Part shown: positions 54,335 through 63,257 of the stretch, piece after piece
How positions within the stretch are numbered: the stretch's first letter is position 1
How the letters are laid out: every line of letters starts with the position of its first letter
Source: Duganella phyllosphaerae
Lineage (GTDB): Bacteria; Pseudomonadota; Gammaproteobacteria; Burkholderiales; Burkholderiaceae_D
Length of the DNA stretch: 64,000 nt
Assembly (NCBI RefSeq): GCF_001758785.1
Contig: NZ_LROM01000071.1
Location: 124,001 to 188,000, forward strand
Direction: 5' to 3'
Notes under the pieces: generated by a model
What the model was told of the DNA's origin: nothing
The model's database searches: none
The model's input: the letters and a program-made list of their open reading frames with translations, nothing else
Made by a program: the position numbers and the translations under genes

Positions 54335-56236
54335 TCACCTGGCAGGCAGCACCGGCAGCTCGATATAGCTTTGCGCGGCCGCTTCGTGATGGATCGCGTT
54401 GTCGGCCACCACGCCGGTTTTCTCGCTCTCGTTCGGCCCGCCCGTGTTGAGGTTGCGCACGAACTTGGGGAAGTTCGACGAGGTCACTTCCACCCGGATG
54501 CGGTGTCCGGCGGCAAAGCGGTTGGCGGTGGTGATCGGCGTGGGACGAATCGTGTACACCTGGTCCGGTGCCATCATGGCCGGCTTGTCGTAGCCATCGC
54601 GATAGCGGGCGCGGAAGATGGTGTCGCCGATGATGAGGGCGGTGCCATCGGGCGCCACGTCCACCAGCTTCACGGCAAAGTCGGTGTCCTTGGCGCTGGA
54701 CGACACCTTCAGCACCGCATCGACAAAGCCCACCACGTCCACCGGTGCGGTCAGCGGCTCGCTGCTGTACACCAGCACGTCCTGGCGCGACTCGATCTGG
54801 CGCTGGTCGAACGCGCCCGGGATCACCACGCCGCCGTTGCAGCAGTCGCCGCCGCCGATGGTTTGCACCGGGTTCATCGGGTCGTAGCGATAGCGGTCGG
54901 CAGCCTCGGCAGCCGGCGGCGCGTCGCTGGCCAGGCGGCCGTCGCCGTACAGCGAATTGGCCTTGCCGCCGGAGCGCAGGTACAGCCGCAGCGGCCTGGC
55001 TTCCTGCGGCGGCCACTGGGCCGCGCTCTGCCAGCGGTTGGCGCCCATCAGGTAGTAGCGTACCCGCGGCGTGGACGCCGGGAAGGCTTTGCCGTCGCCC
55101 TTGAGCCAGCGGTCGAACCAGCTGTACACGGCGCCATCGACGTCGAAACTGGTGTCGCCCATGTCGCGCTCGCCCACCACCGTGTTCGGGCCCAGCTTGG
55201 CGAATTGGCAGTGCGGCACCGGTGCGATTACCGCGTACTGGTTGGCGCTTGCCTCCTTGTCGGTATTGGCCGTGCGCGCCAGGTTGAACAGCTCCATGTT
55301 CGGACCGATCGAGACGTCGTACCAGGTATTGAACCACAGCGCCGGCACACCCCAGCCCATGCCTTCGTGATACAGGCCGCCCTGGTTCCAGGCCGGATCG
55401 GCCGGGGTGCGGGCGATCAGTTGTTCGAACGTGGCCGGCGGCTCGCCCAGGTCGGTGAGCATCTGGTTCACCGGCAGGTGCTTGATCTGCTTGTTCCAGT
55501 CCACCTTGGGCTTGGTGGCGTCGAGGTCGTTGTAGGCCTCGATGCGCGCGCGCATTTTTTCATCGGTCAGCGTGGCCGGCAGTTCGGCGCGCAGCGGATT
55601 GTCCACGCCATACAGCCAGACGAAGAACAGGTTGCGCGGCACGCCGCCCGTGTACCAGTTACCCTGCTCCTGGAAGCGGCCGACCTTGCCGATCCCGGCG
55701 CCGGCCGACATCGGCACCATGGCCGCATGGGCCGGGTGGTTCATGCCGGCCAGGGCCAGTTGCCATTCGGCCGACGATGAGCAGCCCAGCGTGCCCACCT
55801 TGCCGTTCGACCAGGGCTGGCTGGCGATCCAGGTCAGCGCATCGTAGCCGTCGGTTTGCGGGTGGCCGAGGATTTCCCACTGGCCTTGCGAGAAGTAGCG
55901 GCCGCGCTCATTCTGCACGATAAAGGTATAGCCGCGCTTGACCGACTCGAGCACGTAGCGCAGCGTCGAACCGCGCAGCTTGTGCTCGTTGTACGGCGTG
56001 CGCCACAAAATCACCGGCTGCTTCGCTTGCGGCTTTTTCGGCGTATAGATGTCGGTGGACAGCGCCACGCCATCACGCATCGGCACCATCACGCCCAGGC
56101 GCGAGACGGCGATGGCGGACAATTCGGCTTCCTGCGCGGCGGGGCTGTACTTGCTGTAATCCTGCGCGGCCACCAGGGCCGTGGCGTGGGACAAAACCAG
56201 GGTGACGGCGACCAGTTTGACTGCTCTCTGTTTCAC
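54335..56236 (-). CDS. CocE/NonD-family hydrolase (peptidase S15 fold)
   Basis: This 633-residue secreted hydrolase has a signal peptide ending LVAAQ. The start is the GTG at 56236, six bases after AAGGAG; a longer ATG frame extends 39 codons upstream without a ribosome site. The alpha/beta-hydrolase core begins VMVPMRDGVALSTDIYTPK and has IVQNERGRYFSQG. The nucleophile elbow reads LGCSSSAEWQ rather than the usual GxSYxG. A C-terminal jelly-roll X-Pro/CocE domain follows (about 440-630). Family members cleave acyl esters, amides or beta-lactams such as cocaine esters or glutaryl-cephalosporin. Substrate unknown. Last gene of the minus-strand run. Confidence 0.85.
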   Translation of the reverse strand: MKQRAVKLVAVTLVLSHATALVAAQDYSKYSPAAQEAELSAIAVSRLGVMVPMRDGVALSTDIYTPKKPQAKQPVILWRTPYNEHKLRGSTLRYVLESVKRGYTFIVQNERGRYFSQGQWEILGHPQTDGYDALTWIASQPWSNGKVGTLGCSSSAEWQLALAGMNHPAHAAMVPMSAGAGIGKVGRFQEQGNWYTGGVPRNLFFVWLYGVDNPLRAELPATLTDEKMRARIEAYNDLDATKPKVDWNKQIKHLPVNQMLTDLGEPPATFEQLIARTPADPAWNQGGLYHEGMGWGVPALWFNTWYDVSIGPNMELFNLARTANTDKEASANQYAVIAPVPHCQFAKLGPNTVVGERDMGDTSFDVDGAVYSWFDRWLKGDGKAFPASTPRVRYYLMGANRWQSAAQWPPQEARPLRLYLRSGGKANSLYGDGRLASDAPPAAEAADRYRYDPMNPVQTIGGGDCCNGGVVIPGAFDQRQIESRQDVLVYSSEPLTAPVDVVGFVDAVLKVSSSAKDTDFAVKLVDVAPDGTALIIGDTIFRARYRDGYDKPAMMAPDQVYTIRPTPITTANRFAAGHRIRVEVTSSNFPKFVRNLNTGGPNESEKTGVVADNAIHHEAAAQSYIELPVLPAR

Positions 56237-56361
56237 TACATGCTCCTTGAATGTCGATGACATCAAGAGTATGCAATATTTATGCCGGTGAGAGCGGCAT
56301 AAAGCACCAGTTGCGCACGAAGTGTGCGCTTGGCGCCGCACGGCCGGCGACACGCACAGCC

Positions 56362-57279
56362 TTATTCCGCATCGTCCTGCTGGAGTATGCCCTTGCGGAA
56401 GGCGGCCAGCATGGAGGCCGGATGCTTGATGCCGGCCGATCTGGCCTGGGCGATCCAGCGCTTTTCTGCGGCGGCGAACTCTTTCTGATACTGTGCCAGG
56501 ATCGCCGCCGCGGGCGACTGAAAGGAGATGTCGGCGTCATGCATGCCAATGTTCGCCCTCCACGCTTCCGCATCGAGCATGCGTCCCAGCAAGCCGGCAG
56601 CTTCGACGCCGCTGATACGATCAAGGGCAGCCCTGTCTTTTTCGGAAAGACGATTCCATGTGTCTTGGTTCAGTGCGAAGACATAACTGACGTTGGCAAT
56701 GCCCCCTTTGAACATGATGGCAGTTCGCATCTTTTTATGACCGGGCAATGCCCCGACCTCCGTTGTCGTTCCGATCAGGACCGAACCATGCGACGCGTTC
56801 GCGGAGCCCGACTGTGATGTGAACAGGAATGCCGGCGGTTGCGTGAACACGGCCAGCACCTTGTACCCCTTGTGCTCTTGCGCCATCAGCGGGGTCTTCT
56901 CGTACACGCGTTGATAAGCGACCGACGTCGTTTCGGCAAAATCGCCAAGCAGCGGCAGATCGGCTATTCGGCTGATCCTGTAGCGTCGCGGATCGGTTTT
57001 ATGGGAAAAGCTGATCAGGTCGACTTTGCCAGCCTGCAGCGCTGCCGCTGCATCCTCGTCGCGGATATGCATGTCTGCCGCAGCGCAGTGGATTCTGCCC
57101 TGGGTCGCCGATGCGGCCCGGTCACACCATGATGCCATTCCCTTGGCGGTGGCATCCGTGCGATCGGCCGGCGGATTGACCGTGAACGTCGTCGCGGCCA
57201 GGGACGCAACAGGGGGCGCCATCCCCATTGCCGCAACTACGATTACGGTGAAAAATCGTCGATACTCGTGCCACATCAT
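56362..57279 (-). CDS. TRAP-type substrate-binding protein (DctP family), orphan
   Basis: This 305-residue secreted protein has a signal peptide ending LAA. A DctP-like binding fold is suggested by AAALQAGKVDLISFSH early and FKGGIANVSYVFALNQDTWNRLSEKDRAALDRISG in the middle-to-C-terminal region, the best family marker. The start at 57279 follows GGAG; ATG ATG is doubled. No dctQ/dctM membrane components are near, so it is either an orphan working with a distant permease or a periplasmic sensor protein for the two-component system at 62582. It diverges from typical DctP at the N-terminus. Confidence 0.72.
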   Translation of the reverse strand: MMWHEYRRFFTVIVVAAMGMAPPVASLAATTFTVNPPADRTDATAKGMASWCDRAASATQGRIHCAAADMHIRDEDAAAALQAGKVDLISFSHKTDPRRYRISRIADLPLLGDFAETTSVAYQRVYEKTPLMAQEHKGYKVLAVFTQPPAFLFTSQSGSANASHGSVLIGTTTEVGALPGHKKMRTAIMFKGGIANVSYVFALNQDTWNRLSEKDRAALDRISGVEAAGLLGRMLDAEAWRANIGMHDADISFQSPAAAILAQYQKEFAAAEKRWIAQARSAGIKHPASMLAAFRKGILQQDDAE

Positions 57280-57360
57280 GACTTCTCCAGCAGTCCATAA
57301 AAGATCCGGCTCAGCGGCGGACCACTGAACCGGCAACAGCTTTTTATTTCAAGCTGACGG

Positions 57361-58473
57361 TCAATCGTCAGCGCATTCCAGCGTCCCGGTACCCAGGCGC
57401 GGATTCGGTCCCAACGCCATCGGACCAGGTCCGCTGGCCGGCAGTCCGAGCAGCGCTTTGGCATCGGCGTTATCGAGCGTCTTCACGCCGGTTGCATCAT
57501 ACGACCAGGCATCCATGTAGTTGACCGGGATGAATTCGGCGACATTGTTCGCCGCCAGGAAGGCGGTAAGTTTCGGAAAATCCACCTTGCTGTACAGGTA
57601 TTGCGGGCCGGTGAGAAGATTGAACGGGCCCGTCGACGAAGGACGTTCGGCGATATGGTGCGGGATGAAATATTTCACGCCAAAGGCAGGTACGATCACG
57701 CGCGCCTGCTGCACCGTGCGCGACTCGGGGCCGGGAACCCACAGTTCGAAATTGTCGATCTTGGCGTCTTTCATCGCGGCCGCCAGGTTGCTCAACGGCG
57801 CGCCGAAATTGCGGCCATTGGCGATGCGGTCGGTCACCAGCTCGGCGCCGCCGGCGCCGCTGTCGTGGACGAACCATGTCAGCTGTTTCGCCTTGGTGCG
57901 GGCGGTGAAAAGGAAGCCATAGCTCGAAGGACCGCCGCCGTTGGCGCCGTCGGTACCGGTATCGAATACGCCACAACCGACACTGTGCACCCAGCGCACC
58001 ACGCGCATCGTGACATAAGGGCTCAGCTCGAATTTTTCACCGCCATTGATGGCGGTGCATTGCGCGGCCGGTACGCCGTACTTCACTGCGGCATCGCAAA
58101 CGGCTTGCGGCGCGTAGGCGTGCTTGCCGGTCTGCTTGAGCCATTCGGGCATGCTCACCGAATGATCAGGATGGACATGCCCGACCAGCATGACGTCAAC
58201 CGTGCCATGCGTCTTCAACGCGGCGTAGGCCCGGCTGACCGTTGCCGGGTTGGGCGTTGTCGACGGGAATGACACTTCACCATCGAGCATGACGCCCAGA
58301 TCACCGATCTGATAATGCCAATTGGTGATGCCGAACCAGGTCATTCTCACGCTCTCGGGCGTCGCGTCGGCCGTGAGATTCTGTGCGCCGCCGCCGCAGG
58401 CGCCCAGCAGACTTGCTGCCAGCAGCGCCGCGATGACAGGCCGCGATTTCAGATAACTGATTTTTTTATTCAT
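57361..58473 (-). CDS. Metallo-beta-lactamase-fold lipoprotein
   Basis: This 370-residue lipoprotein has lipobox LGAC (Cys26), so it is membrane-anchored in the periplasm. The metal motif is His99-x-His101-x-Asp103-His104 (GHVHPDHS), with later candidate ligands in VRWVHSVGCG, WFVHDSG and FIPHHIAE. The fold suits hydrolysis of esters, lactones, phosphate esters or beta-lactams; substrate not identifiable. Between the orphan binding protein and the porin, it would act on compounds entering through the porin. Not a B1 beta-lactamase by motif spacing. Confidence 0.82.
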   Translation of the reverse strand: MNKKISYLKSRPVIAALLAASLLGACGGGAQNLTADATPESVRMTWFGITNWHYQIGDLGVMLDGEVSFPSTTPNPATVSRAYAALKTHGTVDVMLVGHVHPDHSVSMPEWLKQTGKHAYAPQAVCDAAVKYGVPAAQCTAINGGEKFELSPYVTMRVVRWVHSVGCGVFDTGTDGANGGGPSSYGFLFTARTKAKQLTWFVHDSGAGGAELVTDRIANGRNFGAPLSNLAAAMKDAKIDNFELWVPGPESRTVQQARVIVPAFGVKYFIPHHIAERPSSTGPFNLLTGPQYLYSKVDFPKLTAFLAANNVAEFIPVNYMDAWSYDATGVKTLDNADAKALLGLPASGPGPMALGPNPRLGTGTLECADD

Positions 58474-58545
58474 ACTGTCCCCTCCTATTGTTTTTCTAAA
58501 TCTGAACGCGCCGCCCGGACCGGCTCGGCGCCATTGACTGCCGTA

Positions 58546-59643
58546 TCAGAAGCGGTGCTGCACCCCTGCCATCAGGCCATGCTGGTTGTCGCCATAGCCG
58601 TCGCTGTCGCGCGACAGGCTGACCAACCGATTGTTTTTCGCTTTGGCATAGGCGCCCGTCAGATACAGGTCGGTGCGTTTCGACAGCGCGTAGCGGAAGC
58701 GGGCCACCAGCATCTTGGGATCGGCGTCTGTGCCGGGCGCGACGTTTTTCACGTCCTGGTAATACAGAACACCCGTCAAGGTAATGGCCGGGGTCGCCTG
58801 GTAACTGCCGCCGGCCCAGTACAAATTGGCCTGCACTTCCGGCAAATTGGCATTGGCCAATTCTTGCCGATAGGCGCGCATGGCGGCCTGCAGTTTGTAG
58901 CCGCTGCCGGTATAGGCAAGGCCGAAGTGGACGGCGCGCGCCTGGTCGCGTCTGCCGCTGGCCGGCACCACGTTGCCATTGATCTGCTCCCAGGTCAGCG
59001 TGGTGGCGAACGGTCCTGTGCCCCAGGTGACTGCGGCGGCCAGCTTGCGGCTGTCGGCCGACCCGGTCGTCTGTTCGCCGGCGCCGTACGATGCGCCGTA
59101 CTTGAAGTCGCCAGCCTGGCCGGCGTATTTGACCAGGTTATCGAAGCCGGTGGTCATGCCGTACTTGTTGACGACGCCGTTGGCGCGGTTCGATGCATTG
59201 CCGGTCGTGGCCCACGAATAGTATGGCGCGTAGGCCATCGGGTCGTAGCCGACCATGAAATCGTAGACGGTGGTAAACGAGCGGCCCAGCACCAGCTTGC
59301 CAAAGCTGCCTTGCAGGCCGACGTTGGCCTGGCGCTTGAACAGTGCGGTGTCCCCCATGCCCGTGTCGAGCGCAGCCGCGCCCTCGAGATTAAAACTGGC
59401 CTGCATGCCGCCGCCCAGGTCTTCCACGCCGCGAAAGCCGAAGCGCGACGTGTTCATGCCGCCCGAGGAAACCCGGGTGACCGTGCCACCGCCACCGACG
59501 GCATTGTTGTTGGATGTCTCGACACCGACGTCGAGCAGGCCGTAGATGGTCACCCCCGTGGCGTCTTTAGATTGGGCGTGTGCATTGCTGGCGCACAGCA
59601 GCGCGCCTGCCGAGAGGGCCAGGGCCCTGGTCAGTTGTTTCAT
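58546..59643 (-). CDS. General porin (Gram-negative porin family)
   Basis: This 365-residue outer-membrane protein starts at the second of two adjacent ATGs, five bases after GGAG. A signal peptide ends ASNAHAQ. The mature protein begins with the betaproteobacterial porin pattern VTIYGLLDVGVETSNNN and SRFGFRGVEDLGGGMQASFNLE, and ends GVQHRF with terminal Phe for barrel assembly. It should form a 16-strand trimeric channel. Anionic compounds are a common preference of this class. It belongs to the same minus-strand run as the ABC importer. Confidence 0.93.
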   Translation of the reverse strand: MKQLTRALALSAGALLCASNAHAQSKDATGVTIYGLLDVGVETSNNNAVGGGGTVTRVSSGGMNTSRFGFRGVEDLGGGMQASFNLEGAAALDTGMGDTALFKRQANVGLQGSFGKLVLGRSFTTVYDFMVGYDPMAYAPYYSWATTGNASNRANGVVNKYGMTTGFDNLVKYAGQAGDFKYGASYGAGEQTTGSADSRKLAAAVTWGTGPFATTLTWEQINGNVVPASGRRDQARAVHFGLAYTGSGYKLQAAMRAYRQELANANLPEVQANLYWAGGSYQATPAITLTGVLYYQDVKNVAPGTDADPKMLVARFRYALSKRTDLYLTGAYAKAKNNRLVSLSRDSDGYGDNQHGLMAGVQHRF

Positions 59644-59683
59644 CATGTCTCCGGATAATCGTTATTGTGATGGTGTTGCCGTG

Positions 59684-59734
59684 GCAGCCGGCTGGCACCG
59701 GCTGCCTGTTACCTGTTACGTGTTACTTGTTACC
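59684..59734 (-). repeat. Hairpin plus four tandem heptamers after the SBP gene
   Basis: GCAGCCGG (59684-59691) pairs with CCGGCTGC (59698-59705), loop 6. Directly beside it are four 7-base units TGTTAC(C/G/T/C) at 59707-59734, ending at the stop codon of the binding-protein gene. It lies between the importer binding protein and the porin. It may set mRNA processing between the two. Confidence 0.6.
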
Positions 59735-60751
59735 TCACGAGCCCTTGCGGCTCTTGACGCTGTCGATGAACAGCTCGGACCAGGTTTTCGGCCGGGTCTT
59801 GATGGTGCCGGCCAGGCCCATGAAGTCGACGTACTGCATGATGCCCACCGGAGTGGTCGAGAACTGGTTGTCGGGGTCGGCCAACATGGCTTCCACCTCG
59901 GCTTGCGTCAGCTTGATTTTGGAGATGCGCAAAAAGGTTTCGGCCGCGCCCTTGCGGTCGCGCGCGATGTAGGCATTGGCTTCTTCCTGCGCTGCCACGA
60001 ACGCCTGAGTCAGTTTCGGGTTCTGCACGGTGAACTGCTTCATCGCGAACACCACGTCGAGCGTGATATTGCCCAGCACGGCGGTGGAGCTGAGCACCCG
60101 CGTGATGCGCGGATCCTTGGCTTCCTGGTAAGAAAACGGCGGCGAGGTGAAGTGCGCCGCGATCTCGGTTTTACCCGACAACAGCGCGCCCACCGCTTCC
60201 GGATGGCCCAGGCTCACGGTGAGCGGGTCCAGCTTGGCATAGTTGGCGTGGCCGAATTCCTTGGCCACTGCCATCTGCAGCACCACGGCCGAGAGCGAGG
60301 TCTTGATGCCGGGGATGGCGATCTTGTCCTTCGGCGTGAAGTCCTTGAGCGACTTGATTTTCGGGTTGTTGGTGTTGAGCCACAGCGACGCGGTGCTCAG
60401 CGCGCCCAGTCCGATCACTTCCGAGCGGGGAATGCCGTTCGCCTTCGACCACAGCGTGATGAAACCCGGCGCGCCGGTACCGGCGATGTCGAGGTTGCCC
60501 GACAACATGGCATCGTTGATGACGTTGCCGCCATCGAGCGTCGCCCAGTTGGTCGTCACATCGCCCAGTCCGGCCGCCTTGGCGTGCTTCTCGATCAGTT
60601 TCTGATCGCGGATGACCATCAGCGGCAGGTACAACATGCCGTAGCCGTGCGACAGGCGCACCGCATTGGCTTCGGCGTTGGCATTCCCGGCCAGCAGCGA
60701 CAAGGACAGCGCGGCGCCGAGGGCGAGTTTGGAAAGTTTCAGGCAGTTCAT
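59735..60751 (-). CDS. ABC importer substrate-binding protein (taurine/nitrate type)
   Basis: This 338-residue periplasmic protein has a signal peptide ending NANA. NMT1/SsuA-like features: VRLSHGYGMLYLPLMVIRDQKLIEKHAKAAGL at the N-terminus, AMLSGNLDIAGTGAPGFITLWSKANG for the ligand hinge, and PGIKTSLSAVVLQMAVAKEFG. The family binds sulfonates, nitrate, bicarbonate, thiamine precursors or aromatic acids; the ligand is not readable. It is 38 bases downstream of the permease gene, giving the order ATPase-permease-binding protein. Confidence 0.9.
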   Translation of the reverse strand: MNCLKLSKLALGAALSLSLLAGNANAEANAVRLSHGYGMLYLPLMVIRDQKLIEKHAKAAGLGDVTTNWATLDGGNVINDAMLSGNLDIAGTGAPGFITLWSKANGIPRSEVIGLGALSTASLWLNTNNPKIKSLKDFTPKDKIAIPGIKTSLSAVVLQMAVAKEFGHANYAKLDPLTVSLGHPEAVGALLSGKTEIAAHFTSPPFSYQEAKDPRITRVLSSTAVLGNITLDVVFAMKQFTVQNPKLTQAFVAAQEEANAYIARDRKGAAETFLRISKIKLTQAEVEAMLADPDNQFSTTPVGIMQYVDFMGLAGTIKTRPKTWSELFIDSVKSRKGS

Positions 60752-60789
60752 GGTGTCTCCGTATTGTTATGAAGTTGACGCGGGGTGGA

Positions 60790-61692
60790 TCAGTGGTTTT
60801 GCATGCCCCAGCGGCGGATGGTTTTCCGTTCGATGGTGGCGAAGATGAAGTTCTCGACGCACAGGCCGATCAGGATCACGAAGAACAGGCCGGCAAACAC
60901 ATTGGCCGTTTCGAGCTGGTTGCGGTTTTCAAAGATGTACCAGCCCAGGCCGCCGCTGCCGGACGACACGCCGAACACCAGCTCGGCAGCGATAAGGGTG
61001 CGCCAGGCAAAGGCCCAGCCCACTTTCAGGCCGGTCAGGATGCTGCCGAAGGCGGCAGGAATCAGGATCAGGCGCACCAGCTTGAATCCCTTCAGGCCGT
61101 AATTCTGCCCCACCATGCGCATGGTTTGCGATACGCCGCGAAAGCCCGCATGGGTGTTCAGCGCCACCGCCCACAGGACCGAGTGGACCAGCACGAAGAT
61201 GATGCTGCCGTTGCCGAGGCCGAACCAGATCAGCGCCAGCGGCAACAGCGCGATGGCTGGCAGCGGGTTGAACATCGACGTCAGCGTTTCGAGGAAATCG
61301 GTGCCGATGCGCGAGCTGATCGCCAGCGTGGTGAGCAAGGTCGCCAGTCCGATACCGATGCCATAGCCGATCAATAGGGTTTTCATCGACACGCCGGCGC
61401 GGTCGATCAGCACGCCGCTGCTGATGCCCGCAAAAAAGGCGCGCACGGTGTCGCTGAAGCTGGGGAACAGCAGTGCATTGTCGAGCCAGCGGCCATACAC
61501 TTCCCACACCACCGCCAGCAGCAGCAGGATCACCACCTTGCGCACGCCGCCGTGGCGGTACAGGTTTTCAAAGGTCGATAACGGGCGCTGAATGGCGGCG
61601 GCATCGTGCACGGCCGGCTGGCGCACGATTTCCGCGCGTTCGTAGGGTTGGGCCTGGCTGGCAGGGGGCGTGGTTTTCAAGGCTGCGTTCAT
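60790..61692 (-). CDS. ABC importer permease (SsuC/TauC type)
   Basis: This 300-residue inner-membrane protein has a 50-residue hydrophilic N-terminal extension followed by six spans. The coupling-loop motif FRGVSQTMRMVGQNYGLKGFKLVRLILIPAAFGSILTGLKVGWAFAWRTLIAAELVFG matches the EAA region of BPD-type importers of the sulfonate/nitrate class. It is 15 bases after the ATPase gene. Substrate unknown. Confidence 0.92.
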   Translation of the reverse strand: MNAALKTTPPASQAQPYERAEIVRQPAVHDAAAIQRPLSTFENLYRHGGVRKVVILLLLAVVWEVYGRWLDNALLFPSFSDTVRAFFAGISSGVLIDRAGVSMKTLLIGYGIGIGLATLLTTLAISSRIGTDFLETLTSMFNPLPAIALLPLALIWFGLGNGSIIFVLVHSVLWAVALNTHAGFRGVSQTMRMVGQNYGLKGFKLVRLILIPAAFGSILTGLKVGWAFAWRTLIAAELVFGVSSGSGGLGWYIFENRNQLETANVFAGLFFVILIGLCVENFIFATIERKTIRRWGMQNH

Positions 61693-61707
61693 GGTTGTCT
61701 CTACTTT

Positions 61708-62499
61708 TTAATGTTGTGCAAACAGCATGTCGTTAATACGGGTCTCGAGCGCTACCTGGCTGGCGCTGCCCATTTCGGCGGCCGGAATGCTGTTCAGCTC
61801 CGCCTTGACCTGGCCCGGATGGGGCGTCAGCAGCAGGATGCGGGTGCCGATGCGGATCGCTTCTTCGATCGAGTGCGTGACGAACAGCACGGTAAAGCGG
61901 GTATCGTCCCACAGGCGCAGCAGTTCATCCTGCATCTTGCGGCGCGTGAGCGCATCGAGTGCGGCAAACGGCTCGTCCATGAGCAGTACGGCCGGCTCCA
62001 TCGCCATGCCGCGCGCGATCGAGACGCGCTGCTTCATGCCGCCCGACAGTGTGTGCGGGTAGCTGTCGATGAATTTGGCCAGGCCCACCTTGTCGATGTA
62101 GTAGGCGGCGCGTTCGGCGGCAGCCTTGCCCTGCAGGCGGCCGCTCGCTTCCAGCGCGAATTCGACGTTCTCGCGCACGGTTTTCCACGGCAGCAACTGG
62201 TCGAACTCCTGGAACACCATCATGCGTTCCGGATTCGGTTCGCGCACCTCGCCGCCGTTGAGTAGAATGCGGCCCTGCACCGGCTTCATGTAGCCGCCGA
62301 TGGCTTTGAGCAGCGTCGATTTGCCGCAGCCCGATGGACCGAGCAGGATGTAGCGATCTGCCGGATACACCTTGAAACTGACGTCCTGCGCGGCGGTGAC
62401 CAGGTGCTCGGTGGTCTTGTACTGGAGGGTGACATTGTCGATCTCGAGCAAGGGAACCGGCCCATTACCTGCTTGGCTGGCAAGTTCTGCGTTTTTCAT
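61708..62499 (-). CDS. ABC importer ATP-binding protein (SsuB/TauB type)
   Basis: This 263-residue ATPase has Walker A (LLGPSGCGKSTLL), Q loop (FQEFDQLLPWKTV), signature (LSGGMKQRVSIARGMAM), Walker B (VLLMDEPFAALD) and switch His (FVTHSIEEA). The start at 62499 follows GGAG by five bases; a longer frame upstream would overlap the regulator gene. It is the first gene of the minus-strand run and is divergent, across 82 bases, from the two-component regulator, so the regulator probably controls it. Confidence 0.94.
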   Translation of the reverse strand: MKNAELASQAGNGPVPLLEIDNVTLQYKTTEHLVTAAQDVSFKVYPADRYILLGPSGCGKSTLLKAIGGYMKPVQGRILLNGGEVREPNPERMMVFQEFDQLLPWKTVRENVEFALEASGRLQGKAAAERAAYYIDKVGLAKFIDSYPHTLSGGMKQRVSIARGMAMEPAVLLMDEPFAALDALTRRKMQDELLRLWDDTRFTVLFVTHSIEEAIRIGTRILLLTPHPGQVKAELNSIPAAEMGSASQVALETRINDMLFAQH

Positions 62500-62581
62500 A
62501 TAATCTCCATACGTTTTGTGAATGCTTGCCGAATCTTGCACCGCGAACCTGTAATGAAACTGACAAAAAGGAAGTGGATCC

Positions 62582-63247
62582 GTGCGAATTCTGGTGGTGG
62601 AAGACACGGTCGATGTGGCCGAAGCGATCGTCGCCTCGCTCACGCGCATCGGCCACGTGGTCGACTGGGAGGCGCACGGCGGACGGGCCGAGACGCGTGT
62701 GCTCGATCCCCATTACGACCTGCTGGTGCTCGATATCATGCTGCCCGACGTCGACGGTTTCGAGCTGCTCAGGAAGGTACGGGCCAAGGGGCTGGCCACC
62801 AGCGTGCTGATGCTCACTGCCTGCGCCGAGATCGAGGAACGGGTGCACGCGCTTGACCTGGGCGCCGACGACTACCTGGTCAAGCCCTTCGATTACCGCG
62901 AACTGGATGCGCGTATCCGCGTGCTGCTGCGGCGCGGCGGCGGCGGCAGCACCAACCTGCTGGTGGCCGGCAAGGTCAGCGTTGATCGCAAGACCCGCAG
63001 TGTGCTGCTCGATGGCCGCCCGCTCGAACTGATGCGGCGCGAAGTGACGCTGCTGGAAATCCTGCTCTCGCGCCCCGGGCGCATTTTCGGTAAAGACGAG
63101 CTGATCGACCGGCTGTTCACCATCGACGACAACCCGACTACCAATGCGGTGGAACAGTACGTGGGCCGCCTGCGCAAGAAGCTGGTCGGCGCCGGCTTCG
63201 AAATCCGCACCCTGCGCGGCCTCGGCTACCAGGTGGTACTGGCGTGA
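62582..63247 (+). CDS. TctD-like response regulator
   Basis: This 221-residue OmpR-class regulator has a receiver domain with ED8 and phospho-acceptor Asp51 (LLVLDIMLPDVDG), Lys in VKPFDYREL, and a winged-helix domain from about 125 (LMRREVTLLEILLSRPGRIFGKDELIDRLF). The start is a GTG at 62582, about eight to ten bases after AAGGAAG. Its nearest relatives by pattern are TctD/QseB-like regulators that control tricarboxylate or related uptake genes. It is divergent from the ABC importer operon and upstream of its kinase. Confidence 0.92.
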   Translation: MRILVVEDTVDVAEAIVASLTRIGHVVDWEAHGGRAETRVLDPHYDLLVLDIMLPDVDGFELLRKVRAKGLATSVLMLTACAEIEERVHALDLGADDYLVKPFDYRELDARIRVLLRRGGGGSTNLLVAGKVSVDRKTRSVLLDGRPLELMRREVTLLEILLSRPGRIFGKDELIDRLFTIDDNPTTNAVEQYVGRLRKKLVGAGFEIRTLRGLGYQVVLA

Positions 63248-63257
63248 CGGCGGTCAC

